Source: Candidimonas nitroreducens
GTDB lineage: Bacteria > Pseudomonadota > Gammaproteobacteria > Burkholderiales > Burkholderiaceae_B
Assembly (NCBI RefSeq): GCF_002209565.1
Contig: NZ_NJIH01000002.1
Location: 434,001-498,000, forward strand
Length of the DNA: 64,000 bases
Reading direction: 5' to 3'
Shown here: positions 29,643 through 38,949 of the stretch, piece by piece
Layout of the letters: each line of letters begins with the position of its first letter
How positions within the stretch are numbered: the first letter of the stretch is position 1
Notes under the pieces: generated by a model
Databases searched by the model: none
Told to the model about the DNA's origin: nothing
The model's input: the letters and a program-made list of their open reading frames with translations, nothing else
Made by a program: the position numbers and the translations under genes

Positions 29643-32299
29643 GAGGGCTCCTCGGTCGGTTCTGCACCGGCATCGCCGCCGGCCTGGCTGGCGTCCGTCT
29701 GCGCCTGTTCATCGGATTCGTCTTCGTCGGCATCGCTCTCGACCACGCGCCGCACGCCCGACAGCGTGCTGTCTTCGTCGACGTTGATCAGGGTCACGCC
29801 CTGCGTGGCGCGGCCCATCTCGCGGATCTCGGACACACGGGTGCGCACCAGCACGCCGCCGGTGGTGATCAGCATGATTTCATCATCCGGGCGCACCAGC
29901 ACGGCGCCCACCACCTTGCCGTTGCGCGCGCTGGTCTGGATGGCGATCATACCCTTGGTGCCGCGCCCGTGGCGCGTGTATTCGACGATGGAAGTGCGCT
30001 TGCCGAAGCCGTTCTCGGTGGCCGTGAGCACACTATGGGTTTCGTCGCCGGCCACCAGCAGCGCGATCACCGACTGGCCGTCTTCCAGCGTCATGCCGCG
30101 CACGCCGCGCGCAGTGCGGCCCATGGGGCGCACGTCGTTCTCGTCGAAACGCACCGCCTTGCCGGCGTCGGAAAACAGCATCACGTCGTGCTCGCCGTCG
30201 GTAAGATCGGCGCCGATGAGGAAGTCGCCGTCATCCAGCGCCACCGCGATAATGCCGGCCTTGCGCGGGTTGGAAAAGTCGGACAGCGGCGTCTTCTTGA
30301 CCGTGCCGCGCGAGGTGGCCATGAACACGTAGTGGTCGTCGCTGAATTCCTTGACCGACAGCACTACGGTGATCTTCTCGCCGTCGGCCAGCGGGAACAT
30401 ATTGACGATGGGCCGGCCGCGCGAATTGCGGGTGCCCTGGGGCACTTCCCAGACCTTCAGCCAATACACCCGGCCGCGATCCGAGAAGCACAGCAAGTAG
30501 TCGTGGGTATTGGCGATGAACAGCTGGTCGACGAAGTCGTTTTCCTTCATGGCCGTGGCCTGCTTGCCGCGGCCGCCGCGCTTCTGCGCCCGGTATTCCG
30601 ACAGCGGCTGGCTCTTGATGTAGCCGGTCTGCGACAGCGTCACCACCATGTCCATGGGGGTGATCAGGTCTTCGGTGTCCAGTTCGGTGGCGTTGTGCTC
30701 GATCTCGGAGCGGCGCGTGTCCTTGGCGCTGGTGGAGAATTCGGCCTTGATGGCCAGCAGCTCGTCGCCGATGATGGTGGTGATGCGTTCGGGCCGCGCC
30801 AGGATATCCAGCAGGTCGGCGATCGCCGCCATCACGTCCTTGTACTCGCCGACGATCTTGTCCTGCTCCAGGCCGGTCAGGCGCTGCAGCCGCATGTTCA
30901 GGATTTCCTGCGCCTGTACGTCGCTCAGGCGGTACAGGCCGTCGTCCTGCAGGCCGTAGCTCGGATCCAGCCCGTCGGGGCGATAGGAGGCGCGCCCGCC
31001 CGGCGTCGTGCCGTCGTCGGCGCGGGCCAGCATCTCGCGCACCAGGGAAGAATCCCAGCTGCGCGCCATCAATTCCTGGCGCGCCACCGGCGGCGTGGGC
31101 GCCGCCTTGATGATGGCGATGAAATCGTCGATATTGGCCAGGGCCACCGCCAGGCCTTCCAGCACGTGGCCGCGCTCGCGCGCCTTGCGCAGCTGGAATA
31201 TGGTGCGGCGCGTAACCACTTCGCGCCGGTGCGCCAGAAAATATTCCACCATCTGCTTCAGATTCAGCAGGCGCGGCTGGCCGTCGACCAGTGCCACCAT
31301 GTTCATGCCGAAGGTATCTTGCAGCTGGGTGTTCTTGTACAGATTGTTCAGCACCACCTCGGGCACTTCGCCGCGCTTGAGCTCTATGACCAGGCGCATG
31401 CCGTCCTTGTCGGACTCGTCGCGGATGTCGGATATGCCCTCGATTTTCTTTTCGTTGACCAGCTCGGCGATGCGTTCCTGCAGCGACTTCTTGTTGACCT
31501 GGTAGGGTATGGCATCGACCACGATGGCCTGGCGATGCCCCTTGTCCATGTCTTCGAAGTGCGCCTTGGCGCGCATGACCACGCGGCCGCGGCCGGTGCG
31601 ATAGCCCTCGCGCACCCCCGACATGCCGTAGATGATGCCGCCGGTGGGAAAGTCGGGCGCCGGGATCAGCTCGATCAGCTCGTCGACCGTGCACTGCGGG
31701 TGGCGCAGGCAGTACAGGCAGCCGTCGATCACCTCGGCCAGGTTGTGCGGCGGAATATTGGTGGCCATGCCCACGGCGATACCCGAGCTGCCGTTGACCA
31801 GCAGATTGGGCAGGCGCGACGGCAGCAGCAGCGGCTCTTGTTCGCTGCCATCGTAATTGGGGCCGAAATCCACGGTTTCCTGGTCGATGTCGGCCAGCAG
31901 TTCGTGGGCGATCTTGGACAGGCGGATCTCGGTATACCGCATGGCAGCCGGGTTGTCGCCGTCTACGGAGCCGAAATTGCCCTGGCCGTCGACCAGCATG
32001 TAGCGCAGGGAAAAGTCCTGGGCCATGCGCACGATGGTGTCGTACACCGCCGAGTCGCCGTGGGGGTGGTATTTACCGATGACATCGCCGACGATACGCG
32101 CGGATTTCTTGTAGGCCCGGTTCCAGTCATTGTTCAGCTCGTGCATGGCGTACAGCACGCGCCGGTGCACGGGTTTCAGGCCATCGCGCACGTCCGGCAG
32201 CGCCCGGCCGACGATGACGCTCATCGCGTAGTCGAGGTAGCTGCGGCGCATCTCCTCTTCCAGAGAAATCGGAAGAGTCTCCTTGGCGAAGGAATCCAT
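29639..32299 (-). CDS. gyrA: DNA gyrase subunit A
   Basis: 886 residues. The breakage-reunion domain starts [20 protein letters not shown]; the catalytic Tyr122 is in [10 protein letters not shown]. The quinolone-resistance region reads [13 protein letters not shown] with Ser83 and Asp87, i.e. the wild-type residues. The C-terminal half contains the beta-pinwheel repeats ([19 protein letters not shown] is the GyrA box). Introduces negative supercoils with GyrB. First gene of the operon reaching ihfB. The frame upstream to 32383 is not conserved. Confidence 0.98.
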   Translation of the reverse strand: MDSFAKETLPISLEEEMRRSYLDYAMSVIVGRALPDVRDGLKPVHRRVLYAMHELNNDWNRAYKKSARIVGDVIGKYHPHGDSAVYDTIVRMAQDFSLRYMLVDGQGNFGSVDGDNPAAMRYTEIRLSKIAHELLADIDQETVDFGPNYDGSEQEPLLLPSRLPNLLVNGSSGIAVGMATNIPPHNLAEVIDGCLYCLRHPQCTVDELIELIPAPDFPTGGIIYGMSGVREGYRTGRGRVVMRAKAHFEDMDKGHRQAIVVDAIPYQVNKKSLQERIAELVNEKKIEGISDIRDESDKDGMRLVIELKRGEVPEVVLNNLYKNTQLQDTFGMNMVALVDGQPRLLNLKQMVEYFLAHRREVVTRRTIFQLRKARERGHVLEGLAVALANIDDFIAIIKAAPTPPVARQELMARSWDSSLVREMLARADDGTTPGGRASYRPDGLDPSYGLQDDGLYRLSDVQAQEILNMRLQRLTGLEQDKIVGEYKDVMAAIADLLDILARPERITTIIGDELLAIKAEFSTSAKDTRRSEIEHNATELDTEDLITPMDMVVTLSQTGYIKSQPLSEYRAQKRGGRGKQATAMKENDFVDQLFIANTHDYLLCFSDRGRVYWLKVWEVPQGTRNSRGRPIVNMFPLADGEKITVVLSVKEFSDDHYVFMATSRGTVKKTPLSDFSNPRKAGIIAVALDDGDFLIGADLTDGEHDVMLFSDAGKAVRFDENDVRPMGRTARGVRGMTLEDGQSVIALLVAGDETHSVLTATENGFGKRTSIVEYTRHGRGTKGMIAIQTSARNGKVVGAVLVRPDDEIMLITTGGVLVRTRVSEIREMGRATQGVTLINVDEDSTLSGVRRVVESDADEDESDEQAQTDASQAGGDAGAEPTEEPS

Positions 32300-32497
32300 A
32301 GGCATCCAAACGTTGTAACGGTGTTTCGGTAAAAAACCGGGGTCGGGCGAATAGGAAATTCTAGCATCCCGCCCCCCGGGCACCGACTGGGGCCGCCACT
32401 CCGGTTCCGGGGCGCCGCGCCCGCCGCCGCCCCCCTTTTCCGATCGAGCCAGGGCCCGCCCACACCCAAAGCGGCACCGCTACTTACCCCGTAGAGC

Positions 32498-32588
32498 GGA
32501 CGGGCCTTACGGGCGGGTCTTACACGGACGGGTCTTACGGGCGGGTCTGACTTAGGGCGGGCCTTACGCTTTACGGGGCGGGTCTTAC
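32498..32588. repeat. Six copies of a 13-bp repeat upstream of gyrA
   Basis: Consensus GGRCGGGYCTTAC at 32498-32510, 32511-32523, 32526-32538, 32539-32551, 32555-32567 and 32576-32588, the first two abutting and the others with up to eight bases between. About 40-70 bases further on, the pair GGTATTCCGTAAGAC / GGTATTCCCTAAGAC (from 32626 and 32657) contains the core in the reverse orientation. The array lies about 200 bases upstream of the gyrA start in the gyrA-ompA divergent gap. Confidence 0.8.
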
Positions 32589-32926
32589 TTAACTTAATTA
32601 CCTGCTGACTTACCTGCTGACCCTAGGTATTCCGTAAGACTTGCCCGCTGGCCCACGGTATTCCCTAAGACGCACTGCACAAGAACCATTTCGGCCGGCC
32701 TGGGCGGGATGCCGCAGGGCATTGCCCACGCGCCGCGCCGAGCCTGTTCCCTCTACGACTTCAGAAACCACTTTAAAGCCGTGAGCCTTGTTGTCAAAAA
32801 CCAACAATAACCGGCCGACAGACGTAGAAATCCGAATATCTATGCATCCAGCGTAAAACCCGCTTAACTAAGCACATGGAAATGCCTTAAGATTCCCTCA
32901 ACACGCATGAAACCCAGCGCGATTAT

Positions 32927-32954
32927 TTGATTGACTTCACGGCGTTGCTATACT
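32927..32954 (+). promoter_or_regulatory. Putative ompA promoter
   Basis: TTGATT (32927-32932), 16 bases, then TATACT (32949-32954). The start codon of ompA is 74 bases downstream, leaving a leader with a strong GAGGAG ribosome binding site, as expected for a highly expressed outer-membrane gene. Confidence 0.6.
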
Positions 32955-33027
32955 GGCTACGTTTTCCTGATATGCGGCGGGGGTTCGCTGCGGTCACTTA
33001 CCAGCATTAAGCTCAACGAGGAGAAAT

Positions 33028-33606
33028 ATGAACAAACCCTCCAAATTCGCACTAGCGTTTGCCCTTGCCACAGTCACGGTCTCTGGTGCTGTATCCGCTC
33101 AAACCGTAGACAACTGGCGTAATCCGTTCGGCGACGTCTGGAAAAACGGTACCCGCGAACTCTGCTGGCGCGACAACTTCTGGACGCCCGCCACGGGTAT
33201 CGCCGGCTGCGACGGCGTGCCGGTTGCCCAGGCTCCCGTTGCCGCCCCGACCGCAACCAAGGTGGTTTTGAACGCCGACGCCTTCTTCGACTTCGACAAG
33301 GCTACCCTGAAGCCGGCCGGCCGTCAGATGCTTGACCAAGTCGCCGACCAGGTCAAGTCCATCAACCTCGAAACCCTCATCGCCACCGGCTACACCGATT
33401 CCATCGGTAGCGTTGCCTACAACCTGAAGCTGTCGCAGCGCCGTGCTGACGCTGTCAAGTCTTACTTGGTCAGCCGTGGTGTGGATCCCAACCACATCTA
33501 CGCCGAAGGCAAGGGCAAGACGAACTTCGTCGCCAGCAACAAGACCGCTGCCGGCCGTGCGAAGAACCGTCGCGTGGAAGTCGAAATCGTCGGCACCCGC
33601 AAGTAA
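33028..33606 (+). CDS. ompA: OmpA-family outer membrane protein
   Basis: 192 residues. A signal peptide (cleavage after VSAQ or AVSA), a short N-terminal region with two cysteines (ELCWRDNFW and GIAGCDGVP), then the OmpA C-terminal peptidoglycan-binding domain (~75-190: FFDFDKATLKPAGRQML, ATGYTDSIGS, LSQRRADAVKSYLVSRGVD, NRRVEVEIVG). There is no eight-stranded barrel, so it is the short form typical of Bordetella-like bacteria. GAGGAG lies five bases before the ATG and a strong terminator follows, fitting high expression. Confidence 0.95.
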   Translation: MNKPSKFALAFALATVTVSGAVSAQTVDNWRNPFGDVWKNGTRELCWRDNFWTPATGIAGCDGVPVAQAPVAAPTATKVVLNADAFFDFDKATLKPAGRQMLDQVADQVKSINLETLIATGYTDSIGSVAYNLKLSQRRADAVKSYLVSRGVDPNHIYAEGKGKTNFVASNKTAAGRAKNRRVEVEIVGTRK

Positions 33607-33634
33607 TTACGGCCGTTTCAATAGCCGTTACAAT

Positions 33635-33664
33635 GAAGGCCCCGTTCGCGGGGCCTTCGTTTTT
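33635..33664 (+). terminator. Rho-independent terminator of ompA
   Basis: A perfect 10-bp stem (33635-33644 with 33649-33658), TTCG tetraloop, one spacer base and six T residues. Confidence 0.93.
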
Positions 33665-33781
33665 TGGCCGGCGGGCCGCGGGGCTCACAGCCAGGCAGCG
33701 TAGGCATTGCAACAATAGTACTGTTCACCGTTCCCGCATATTTCCTGCTGCATCGGTTACAGTGCCTGCGAGTATTTCATC

Positions 33782-34552
33782 ATGACCACTGCGACATCCA
33801 CCTCCGGTGCAGCCTCCGCCGGCTCCGCGCCCCCCTCCAGGCCCCAGGGGGCCGCCAACGTCGACCAGGCCGAGATCGACAAGTTCAGCGCGCTGGCGGC
33901 ACGCTGGTGGGATCCCAACAGTGAATTCAAGCCCCTGCACGCCATCAACCCGCTGCGCCTGGACTGGGTGCGCGGCCTGGCCGGCCCGCTGGCCGGCAAG
34001 CACGTGCTGGACGTAGGCTGTGGCGGCGGCATATTGGCCGAGAGCATGGCCGCCGACGGGGCCGTGGTCACCGGCATAGACCTGGCCGAGAAATCACTGC
34101 AGGTGGCGCGCCTGCACGGGCTGGAATCCGGCGTCACCGCCACCTACCGCGCAATCAGCGCCGAGCAGCTGGCGGCCGAAGAGCCAGGCGCCTACGACAT
34201 CGTCACCTGCATGGAAATGCTCGAGCATGTGCCCGAGCCCGCCTCGGTGGTGGCGGCCTGCGCACAGCTGGCCAAGCCGGGCGCCTGGGTGTTCTTCTCT
34301 ACCTTGAACCGCAACTTCAAGTCTTTCGTACAGGCTATACTGGCGGCCGAATACGTGCTGCGCCTGCTGCCGCGCGGCACCCACAGCTACGAAAACTTCA
34401 TCAAGCCCAGCGAGCTGGCCAGCTGCGCCCGCCATGCGGGGCTGGACGTGTTGCGCATGACGGGCATGCGCTACAACCCCGTCACCGAGCACTACAGCCT
34501 GGGCAGCGACACTTCGGTCAATTATCTGCTGGCCACGCGGCGCGTAGCCTAG
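33782..34552 (+). CDS. ubiG: Ubiquinone biosynthesis O-methyltransferase
   Basis: 256 residues. After a low-complexity N-terminus, the SAM-binding motif VLDVGCGGGILAESMA (~residue 79) and the UbiG stretches FSALAARWWDPNSEFKPLH, MEMLEHVPEP, STLNRNFKSF and GTHSYENFIKPSEL are all present. Catalyses both O-methylations of ubiquinone synthesis. Followed 63 bases later by gph, the usual neighbour in this group. Confidence 0.96.
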   Translation: MTTATSTSGAASAGSAPPSRPQGAANVDQAEIDKFSALAARWWDPNSEFKPLHAINPLRLDWVRGLAGPLAGKHVLDVGCGGGILAESMAADGAVVTGIDLAEKSLQVARLHGLESGVTATYRAISAEQLAAEEPGAYDIVTCMEMLEHVPEPASVVAACAQLAKPGAWVFFSTLNRNFKSFVQAILAAEYVLRLLPRGTHSYENFIKPSELASCARHAGLDVLRMTGMRYNPVTEHYSLGSDTSVNYLLATRRVA

Positions 34553-34615
34553 TACCCTTTTTGCCTGATTCGCATCAAAAGGATGCTGGCGGCCAGCCGT
34601 ACCTCCTGAAATTTC

Positions 34616-35284
34616 ATGAAAAAACTCATACTGTTCGATTTCGACGGCACCCTGGCCGACACCGCGCCCGACCTGGCCGCCGCCGCCAACAAGCTGCGTG
34701 TCCGGCAGGGCCTTGCGCCCCTGCCCTACGAGGCGCTGCGCCCCATGGCCTCGCAAGGCGCGCGCGGCCTGATCAAGGCCGGCCTCGGCATGGATCCCGA
34801 TCATCCCGAGTACGCGCGCTGGCGCCAGCAATTCCTGGACGACTACGAACAGGACATGACCTCGCGCACCGAGCTGTTTCCCGGCGTCACTGCCTTGCTC
34901 GACACTTTGAAAAACCACGGCTACGCCTGGGGCATCGTCACCAATAAGGTGGAATACCTGGCCCTGCCGCTGGTGCGGCACCTGGGCCTGGATCGCGATT
35001 CCGCCGTTACCGTGGGCGGCGACACCACAGCACATACCAAACCGCATCCCGAGCCCTTGCTGCACGCGGCGCGCAGCGCCGGCGTCGACCCCGCGCGGTG
35101 CGTTTACGTAGGCGACGACCAGCGCGACATCATCGCCGGCCGCGCCGCCGGCATGCGCACCATCGTGGCGGCCTACGGCTACTGCGGCCAGGGCTCCGCC
35201 ACCGACGACTGGAACGCCGACGCCATCGCCCACAGCCCGGCGGAAATCTGGCCGGCCGTGCAGCAGCTGACTGCGATGGCCTGA
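34616..35284 (+). CDS. gph: Phosphoglycolate phosphatase (HAD family)
   Basis: 222 residues. HAD motif I FDFDGTLADTAPDL with the nucleophile Asp, motif II as VTNK, and motif IV VGDDQRDIIAGRAAG. Removes phosphate from 2-phosphoglycolate formed during DNA repair. Linked to ubiG as in many proteobacteria. The ribosome binding site is poor. It ends close to the inverted-repeat element at 35365-35473. Confidence 0.92.
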   Translation: MKKLILFDFDGTLADTAPDLAAAANKLRVRQGLAPLPYEALRPMASQGARGLIKAGLGMDPDHPEYARWRQQFLDDYEQDMTSRTELFPGVTALLDTLKNHGYAWGIVTNKVEYLALPLVRHLGLDRDSAVTVGGDTTAHTKPHPEPLLHAARSAGVDPARCVYVGDDQRDIIAGRAAGMRTIVAAYGYCGQGSATDDWNADAIAHSPAEIWPAVQQLTAMA

Positions 35285-35364
35285 GGCCCTGCGCGCGAGC
35301 GCCCGGTAGACAGGCCCCACCCCCAGCGAGGCTATGGTTCTCGCGACAGGTGGGCTCATTACCC

Positions 35365-35473
35365 TACGCTAGCGCATTTTCGGCTCAAAATGTTTACGGA
35401 TTTGCCGCGATACTTGTCCGAGCCCACGCCTCGACGGGTGTAAAGGCCTGAGCCAAACATGCTCTAGCGCGTA
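35365..35473. repeat. Inverted-repeat element, copy 1 (109 bp)
   Basis: Left arm 35365-35397 and right arm 35440-35473 are imperfect inverted copies (about 20 of 28 positions match; shared blocks TAG, GCAT, GGCTCA and TTTAC). The same arm sequence and almost the same length occur at 45684-45790. It lies between the convergent ends of gph and the deoR-type gene. It could be a bidirectional terminator or a small mobile (MITE- or REP-like) element; no target-site duplication was identified. Confidence 0.65.
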
Positions 35474-35479
35474 GGCGGC

Positions 35480-36250
35480 TTACACCAGTAGCATCTCGGG
35501 CACCAGCCCGGACAGATCCGCATAGCCTTCCTGTTCGCGCGCGCGCGTATTAGTGATCAGCAAGCCCATGCGCTGGGCCGGGCAATAGCTGATGCGGCTG
35601 CGCCGGCCTATTTTGCTGTAGTCGGCCAGTATCCATGTGGCGGCAGCGCTTTCGACCATGGCCTGCGCGATTACCGCTTCGTCGTGCTCGAAACTGGTGG
35701 CGCCGTAGGCGGCGTCCACAGCCACCGGCGACAGCAGCGCCAGATCGACGCTATAGCGACCGATCTCGGCCACGGTGGCGGCACCGCAAGTGGCGGCCAG
35801 GTGCGGACTGAGTTCGCCGCCCAGCAGGGTGACACGATTGCCGTGCGCCGCCCCCTCGCCCTGCGCGTTGAAGCAGAGCGCCGCATCCAGGGAATTGGTA
35901 ATGACAGCCAGATTGGACAACTTGGCCAGCTCCTGGGCCACCAACGTGGTAGTGCTGCCCGCATCGATGAACAGCGTCATGTCGCGTTCGACGCGCTGAG
36001 CCACGGCGCGCGCAATGGCCTGCTTGTACTTGACACGCGTAGCCAAGCGCTGGCCGATGGGCGGCTCGGACGAAATACGTATCGCGCCGCCATGCACGCG
36101 CTTGAGCACACCGCGCGCCTCGAGTTCGACCAGGTCGCGGCGCACCGTCTCACGCGACACGCCCAGTTCTTCGACGATGCGGTCAGTGGTAACGCGCCCC
36201 AGCCTGTCAAGCAGCGATTGAATTCTTTGATGGCGGGCTTCCAGCCACAT
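35480..36250 (-). CDS. DeoR-family transcriptional regulator
   Basis: 256 residues. N-terminal DeoR helix-turn-helix (RIQSLLDRLGRVTTDRI, LGVSRETVRRDLVELE, GVLKRVHGGA) and the sugar-phosphate-isomerase-like effector domain (IDAGSTTTLVAQELAK, VITNSLDAA, LLGGELSP, ADYSKIGRRS). DeoR repressors usually respond to phosphorylated metabolites. It starts immediately after the stop of the small membrane protein gene (TGAATG) and is divergent from the phosphatase/ligase cluster, which it probably controls. Confidence 0.9.
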   Translation of the reverse strand: MWLEARHQRIQSLLDRLGRVTTDRIVEELGVSRETVRRDLVELEARGVLKRVHGGAIRISSEPPIGQRLATRVKYKQAIARAVAQRVERDMTLFIDAGSTTTLVAQELAKLSNLAVITNSLDAALCFNAQGEGAAHGNRVTLLGGELSPHLAATCGAATVAEIGRYSVDLALLSPVAVDAAYGATSFEHDEAVIAQAMVESAAATWILADYSKIGRRSRISYCPAQRMGLLITNTRAREQEGYADLSGLVPEMLLV

Positions 36251-36436
36251 TCACTGCACCTCCGTACTAGTGCCTGGCTTGACCCGAGCGAGCACGATCT
36301 TCATGGTGACCAGTGCCCCCATCGCCACCAGCATGATAATAATGGGGGAAAATGCCGCCGCCTGCGATACGAAGCCCGCCTCGTTCAGATGCATTACCAA
36401 GGCAGTGGCCAGGGCCAGCAGGTGTCCAATCTTCAT
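36251..36436 (-). CDS. Small membrane protein of 61 residues upstream of the DeoR gene
   Basis: Starts MKIGHLLALATALVMHL, with a first hydrophobic segment (~4-18) and a clear transmembrane helix (~30-53, FSPIIIMLVAMGALVTMKIV), then a short polar tail. No family recognised. The TGA stop is directly followed by the deoR ATG, so the two are cotranslated. A terminator-like hairpin lies between its start and the likely promoter, which may attenuate the pair. The longer frame to 36595 reads through that hairpin and is less likely. Confidence 0.6.
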   Translation of the reverse strand: MKIGHLLALATALVMHLNEAGFVSQAAAFSPIIIMLVAMGALVTMKIVLARVKPGTSTEVQ

Positions 36437-36453
36437 TTCTTCTGCTTTTTCCG

Positions 36454-36481
36454 AAAAAAACCGGAAGGCCTCAGCCTCCGG
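36454..36481 (-). terminator. Terminator-like hairpin in the leader of the small membrane protein/deoR operon
   Basis: On the minus strand an eight-pair stem with one bulge (36461-36481), a short loop and seven T residues (36460-36454). It lies about 18 bases upstream of the 61-codon gene, so it can only act on transcripts starting in the divergent gap: a possible attenuator. Confidence 0.6.
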
Positions 36482-36513
36482 CAATTGGGTGGATTTTGTT
36501 ATTTTGTGGATAT

Positions 36514-36529
36514 TTGCATATTTTTGCAA
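36514..36529. promoter_or_regulatory. Candidate operator in the deoR/phosphatase divergent gap
   Basis: Inverted repeat TTGCA-N6-TGCAA inside a very AT-rich 60-base stretch between the divergent operons. TATAGA (36535-36540) after TTGCAT (36514-36519, 15-base spacer) may be the -10/-35 for the plus-strand cluster. The position suits binding by the adjacent DeoR protein; inference only. Confidence 0.35.
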
Positions 36530-36638
36530 GTGTGTATAGACTGAGCGCCATGGCAGCGCCGGGAGCGCGATTGCCGCGGGGAGCCGGAGCTGCAAAAATC
36601 TGGGCTCTCTCTACTCGACACATCTGCAAGAAGCCCGT

Positions 36639-37433
36639 ATGAACCAGCCCTCCATCGATTCCGCGCAACTGGCCGACATAGGCCGCTATGCCGAAGAGCT
36701 CGCCACCGAGGTGCGCAAGATCGCCCTGAAATGGTTCCGCCACCCGCTGGCCATAGACACCAAGGCCGACGAAAGCCCCGTCACCATTGCCGACCGCGAA
36801 GTCGAACAAGCCTTGCGCAAGGCCATAGGCCAGCGCTACCCCAAGCACGGCATTCTGGGCGAAGAATTCGGGCTCGACCACACCGACGCCGAATTCGTCT
36901 GGTCCATAGACCCCATCGACGGCACGCGCAGCTTCATTTCGGGCAACCCTTTGTGGGGCTCGCTGCTGGCGCTATTGCATTACGGCAGCCCGGTCTTCGG
37001 CATGATCGACATCCCCGCCACCGGCGAACGCTGGATCGGCATGCAGGGCCGCGAAGCCACTTTCTGCGGGCAGCCCTGCCACACTCGCGATACGGCAAAA
37101 CTCGACCAGGCCATCCTTTACGCGACCGCGCCCGAGATCTTCAATGCCGAAGAGTTCCGCGCTTTCGAAACCCTGTCGGGATCCGTGTACCTGCGCCGCT
37201 ACGGCGGCGACTGCTACAGCTACGGACTGCTGGCCGCCGGGCACATCGACCTGGTCATGGAGGCCGGGCTGCAGCCCTATGACTACCTGGCGCTGGCCCC
37301 GGTCATCGATGCCGCCGGGGGTGTGATCACCGACTGGCAGGGCCGCCCGCTGCACATGGGGTCCGGCGGCCAGGTGCTGGCCGCGGCCAACCGCACACTG
37401 CATGCGCAGGCACTCGAGCGCATCGCCGCATAG
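36639..37433 (+). CDS. Inositol-monophosphatase-family phosphatase (HisN-like)
   Basis: 264 residues. Metal-site motifs: GEEFG, SIDPIDGTRSFISG (the family signature) and QPYDYLALAPVIDAAGG near the C-terminus. The closest described group is HisN-type histidinol-phosphate phosphatase, but members also act on inositol and other small phosphates. It heads the plus-strand cluster with a glutamine-synthetase-like gene 73 bases later, so it more likely dephosphorylates the cluster's substrate than histidinol phosphate. Mg2+-dependent, cytosolic. Confidence 0.85.
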   Translation: MNQPSIDSAQLADIGRYAEELATEVRKIALKWFRHPLAIDTKADESPVTIADREVEQALRKAIGQRYPKHGILGEEFGLDHTDAEFVWSIDPIDGTRSFISGNPLWGSLLALLHYGSPVFGMIDIPATGERWIGMQGREATFCGQPCHTRDTAKLDQAILYATAPEIFNAEEFRAFETLSGSVYLRRYGGDCYSYGLLAAGHIDLVMEAGLQPYDYLALAPVIDAAGGVITDWQGRPLHMGSGGQVLAAANRTLHAQALERIAA

Positions 37434-37506
37434 CCACCCCGTCCCGCACAGGAAAAGATCGCTAACTGCACCCGCACACCTCATCGCCAGGATCAGGGGA
37501 CTACAC

Positions 37507-38892
37507 ATGCAAGAGCGTGCCATCCGCAGTACCGAAGACGCCATCAATCTCGTGCAGGCCAGCGGCCTGTCGCATTTCAAGATCGGCCTGTCCGATATCG
37601 ATGGCGTCATGCGCGGCAAGTACATGCGCAAGGACAAGTTCCTGTCGGCACTGAAGTCGGGCCTGGGCTTTTGCGACGTGGTCATGGGCTGGGACTCGAA
37701 CGATGCCATGTACGACAACGTGCAGTTCACCGGCTGGCACACGGCCTACCCCGATGCGCAGGTACGCATAGACCCAGCTACCTGCCGCCGCCTGCCGCTG
37801 GAACGCGGCGCCAACGGCGAGGACATGCTGTTCTTCATCGCCGAACTCGACGGCAAGGCGGCCGCCATCTGCCCGCGTCGCCTGCTGCATCGCCTGATCG
37901 CCAAGGCGCGCGACATGGGCTTTGCCGCCGACGGCGCGCTGGAATACGAGTTCTTCATGTTCAACGAAACGCCCAAGTCGGTGCGCGAGAAGAACTACCG
38001 CAACCTGGAAACCTGGACACCCGGCAATTTCGGCTACTCGGTGCTGCGCAGCACCGTCAACTCTGATTTCTATACCCAGCTGGTCGAGCTTACCGAGCAC
38101 ATGGACATGCCCATCGAAGGCCTGCACACCGAGACCGGGCCGGGCGTACTGGAAGCCGCACTGGAAGTCGACGGCGTCGCCAACGCCGCCGACAAGGGTT
38201 TTCTGTTCAAGACCTTCTGCAAGGCGCTGGCCGAGCGCAACGGCCTGATGGCCACCTTCATGGCCAAATGGTCGGCCGAACACTCGGGCCAGAGCGGCCA
38301 CATCCACCTGTCACTGCGCGACACGGCTAGTGGGCGTAATGTGTTCCATGACCCGCAGGGCGAGCGCGGCATGAGCCGCATCCAGCGCCAATTCCTCGCC
38401 GGGGTACAGCGCTACCTGCCGGAATTCATGGCCATGTATGCCCAGACCATCAACAGCTACTCGCGCCTGGTGCCAGGCTACTGGGCGCCGCTGGACGCCA
38501 CCTGGGGCGTAGAGAACCGCACCACGGCGCTGCGTGTCATACCTGGCTCGGAAAAATCGCAGCGCATCGAGGTGCGCATCGGATCGGCCGACGCCAACCC
38601 CTATCTGGCGCTGGCGGCCGCCCTGGGCTCGGGCCTGGCGGGCATAGAACAGGGGCTCGACCCCGACCCGATGGTCACGGGCAACGCCTATACCCAGACT
38701 TTCCCCGCGCACCAGAGGCTGCCCGCCACGCTCTGGGAAGCCGCGCAGCGCCTGCGCCAGTCGCAGACCGCGCGGGCGCTGTTCGGCGATGACTTCGTCG
38801 AACACTACGCCGCCACCCGCGAATGGGAAGAACGGCAGTTCCGCCAGCACGTCACGGACTGGGAACTGGCGCGCTACTTCGAGATTATCTGA
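37507..38892 (+). CDS. Glutamine-synthetase-like gamma-glutamylamide synthetase
   Basis: 461 residues. Glutamine synthetase fold: YEFFMFNE (metal Glu), TETGPGVLEAALE, SGQSGHIHLSL and SYSRLVPGYWAPLDATWGVENRT. The N-terminal region (FKIGLSDIDGVMRGKYMRKDKF) and the lack of the adenylylation-site region place it with the PuuA/GlnA4-like enzymes that join glutamate to amines rather than ammonia. Neighbouring aldehyde and alcohol dehydrogenases suggest an amino-alcohol as acceptor. Family is clear; acceptor is inference. Confidence 0.85.
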   Translation: MQERAIRSTEDAINLVQASGLSHFKIGLSDIDGVMRGKYMRKDKFLSALKSGLGFCDVVMGWDSNDAMYDNVQFTGWHTAYPDAQVRIDPATCRRLPLERGANGEDMLFFIAELDGKAAAICPRRLLHRLIAKARDMGFAADGALEYEFFMFNETPKSVREKNYRNLETWTPGNFGYSVLRSTVNSDFYTQLVELTEHMDMPIEGLHTETGPGVLEAALEVDGVANAADKGFLFKTFCKALAERNGLMATFMAKWSAEHSGQSGHIHLSLRDTASGRNVFHDPQGERGMSRIQRQFLAGVQRYLPEFMAMYAQTINSYSRLVPGYWAPLDATWGVENRTTALRVIPGSEKSQRIEVRIGSADANPYLALAAALGSGLAGIEQGLDPDPMVTGNAYTQTFPAHQRLPATLWEAAQRLRQSQTARALFGDDFVEHYAATREWEERQFRQHVTDWELARYFEII

Positions 38893-38949
38893 CCCGTCCG
38901 TCCCTTACGGGAAGGCGCTCCAGAACCACCCGGCTACACAGAGAATCCC

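Larger units (their letters stand above)
32300..33027. other. Divergent gyrA-ompA intergenic region
   Basis: 728 bases. From left to right: a GC-rich stretch likely to hold the gyrA promoter, the 13-bp repeat array, a less GC-rich segment (32580-32930), and the ompA promoter and leader. I see no convincing coding frame, tRNA or terminator. A small RNA cannot be excluded. Confidence 0.6.

Noticed and set aside
29969-32332. 787-codon plus-strand open frame opposite gyrA
   Set aside because: It mirrors gyrA codon bias on the other strand, has no recognisable domain and no ribosome binding site; gyrA on the minus strand is certain.
35285-35479. tRNA or other structured RNA downstream of gph
   Set aside because: The folding potential is explained by the imperfect inverted repeat; no cloverleaf or conserved RNA signature could be drawn.
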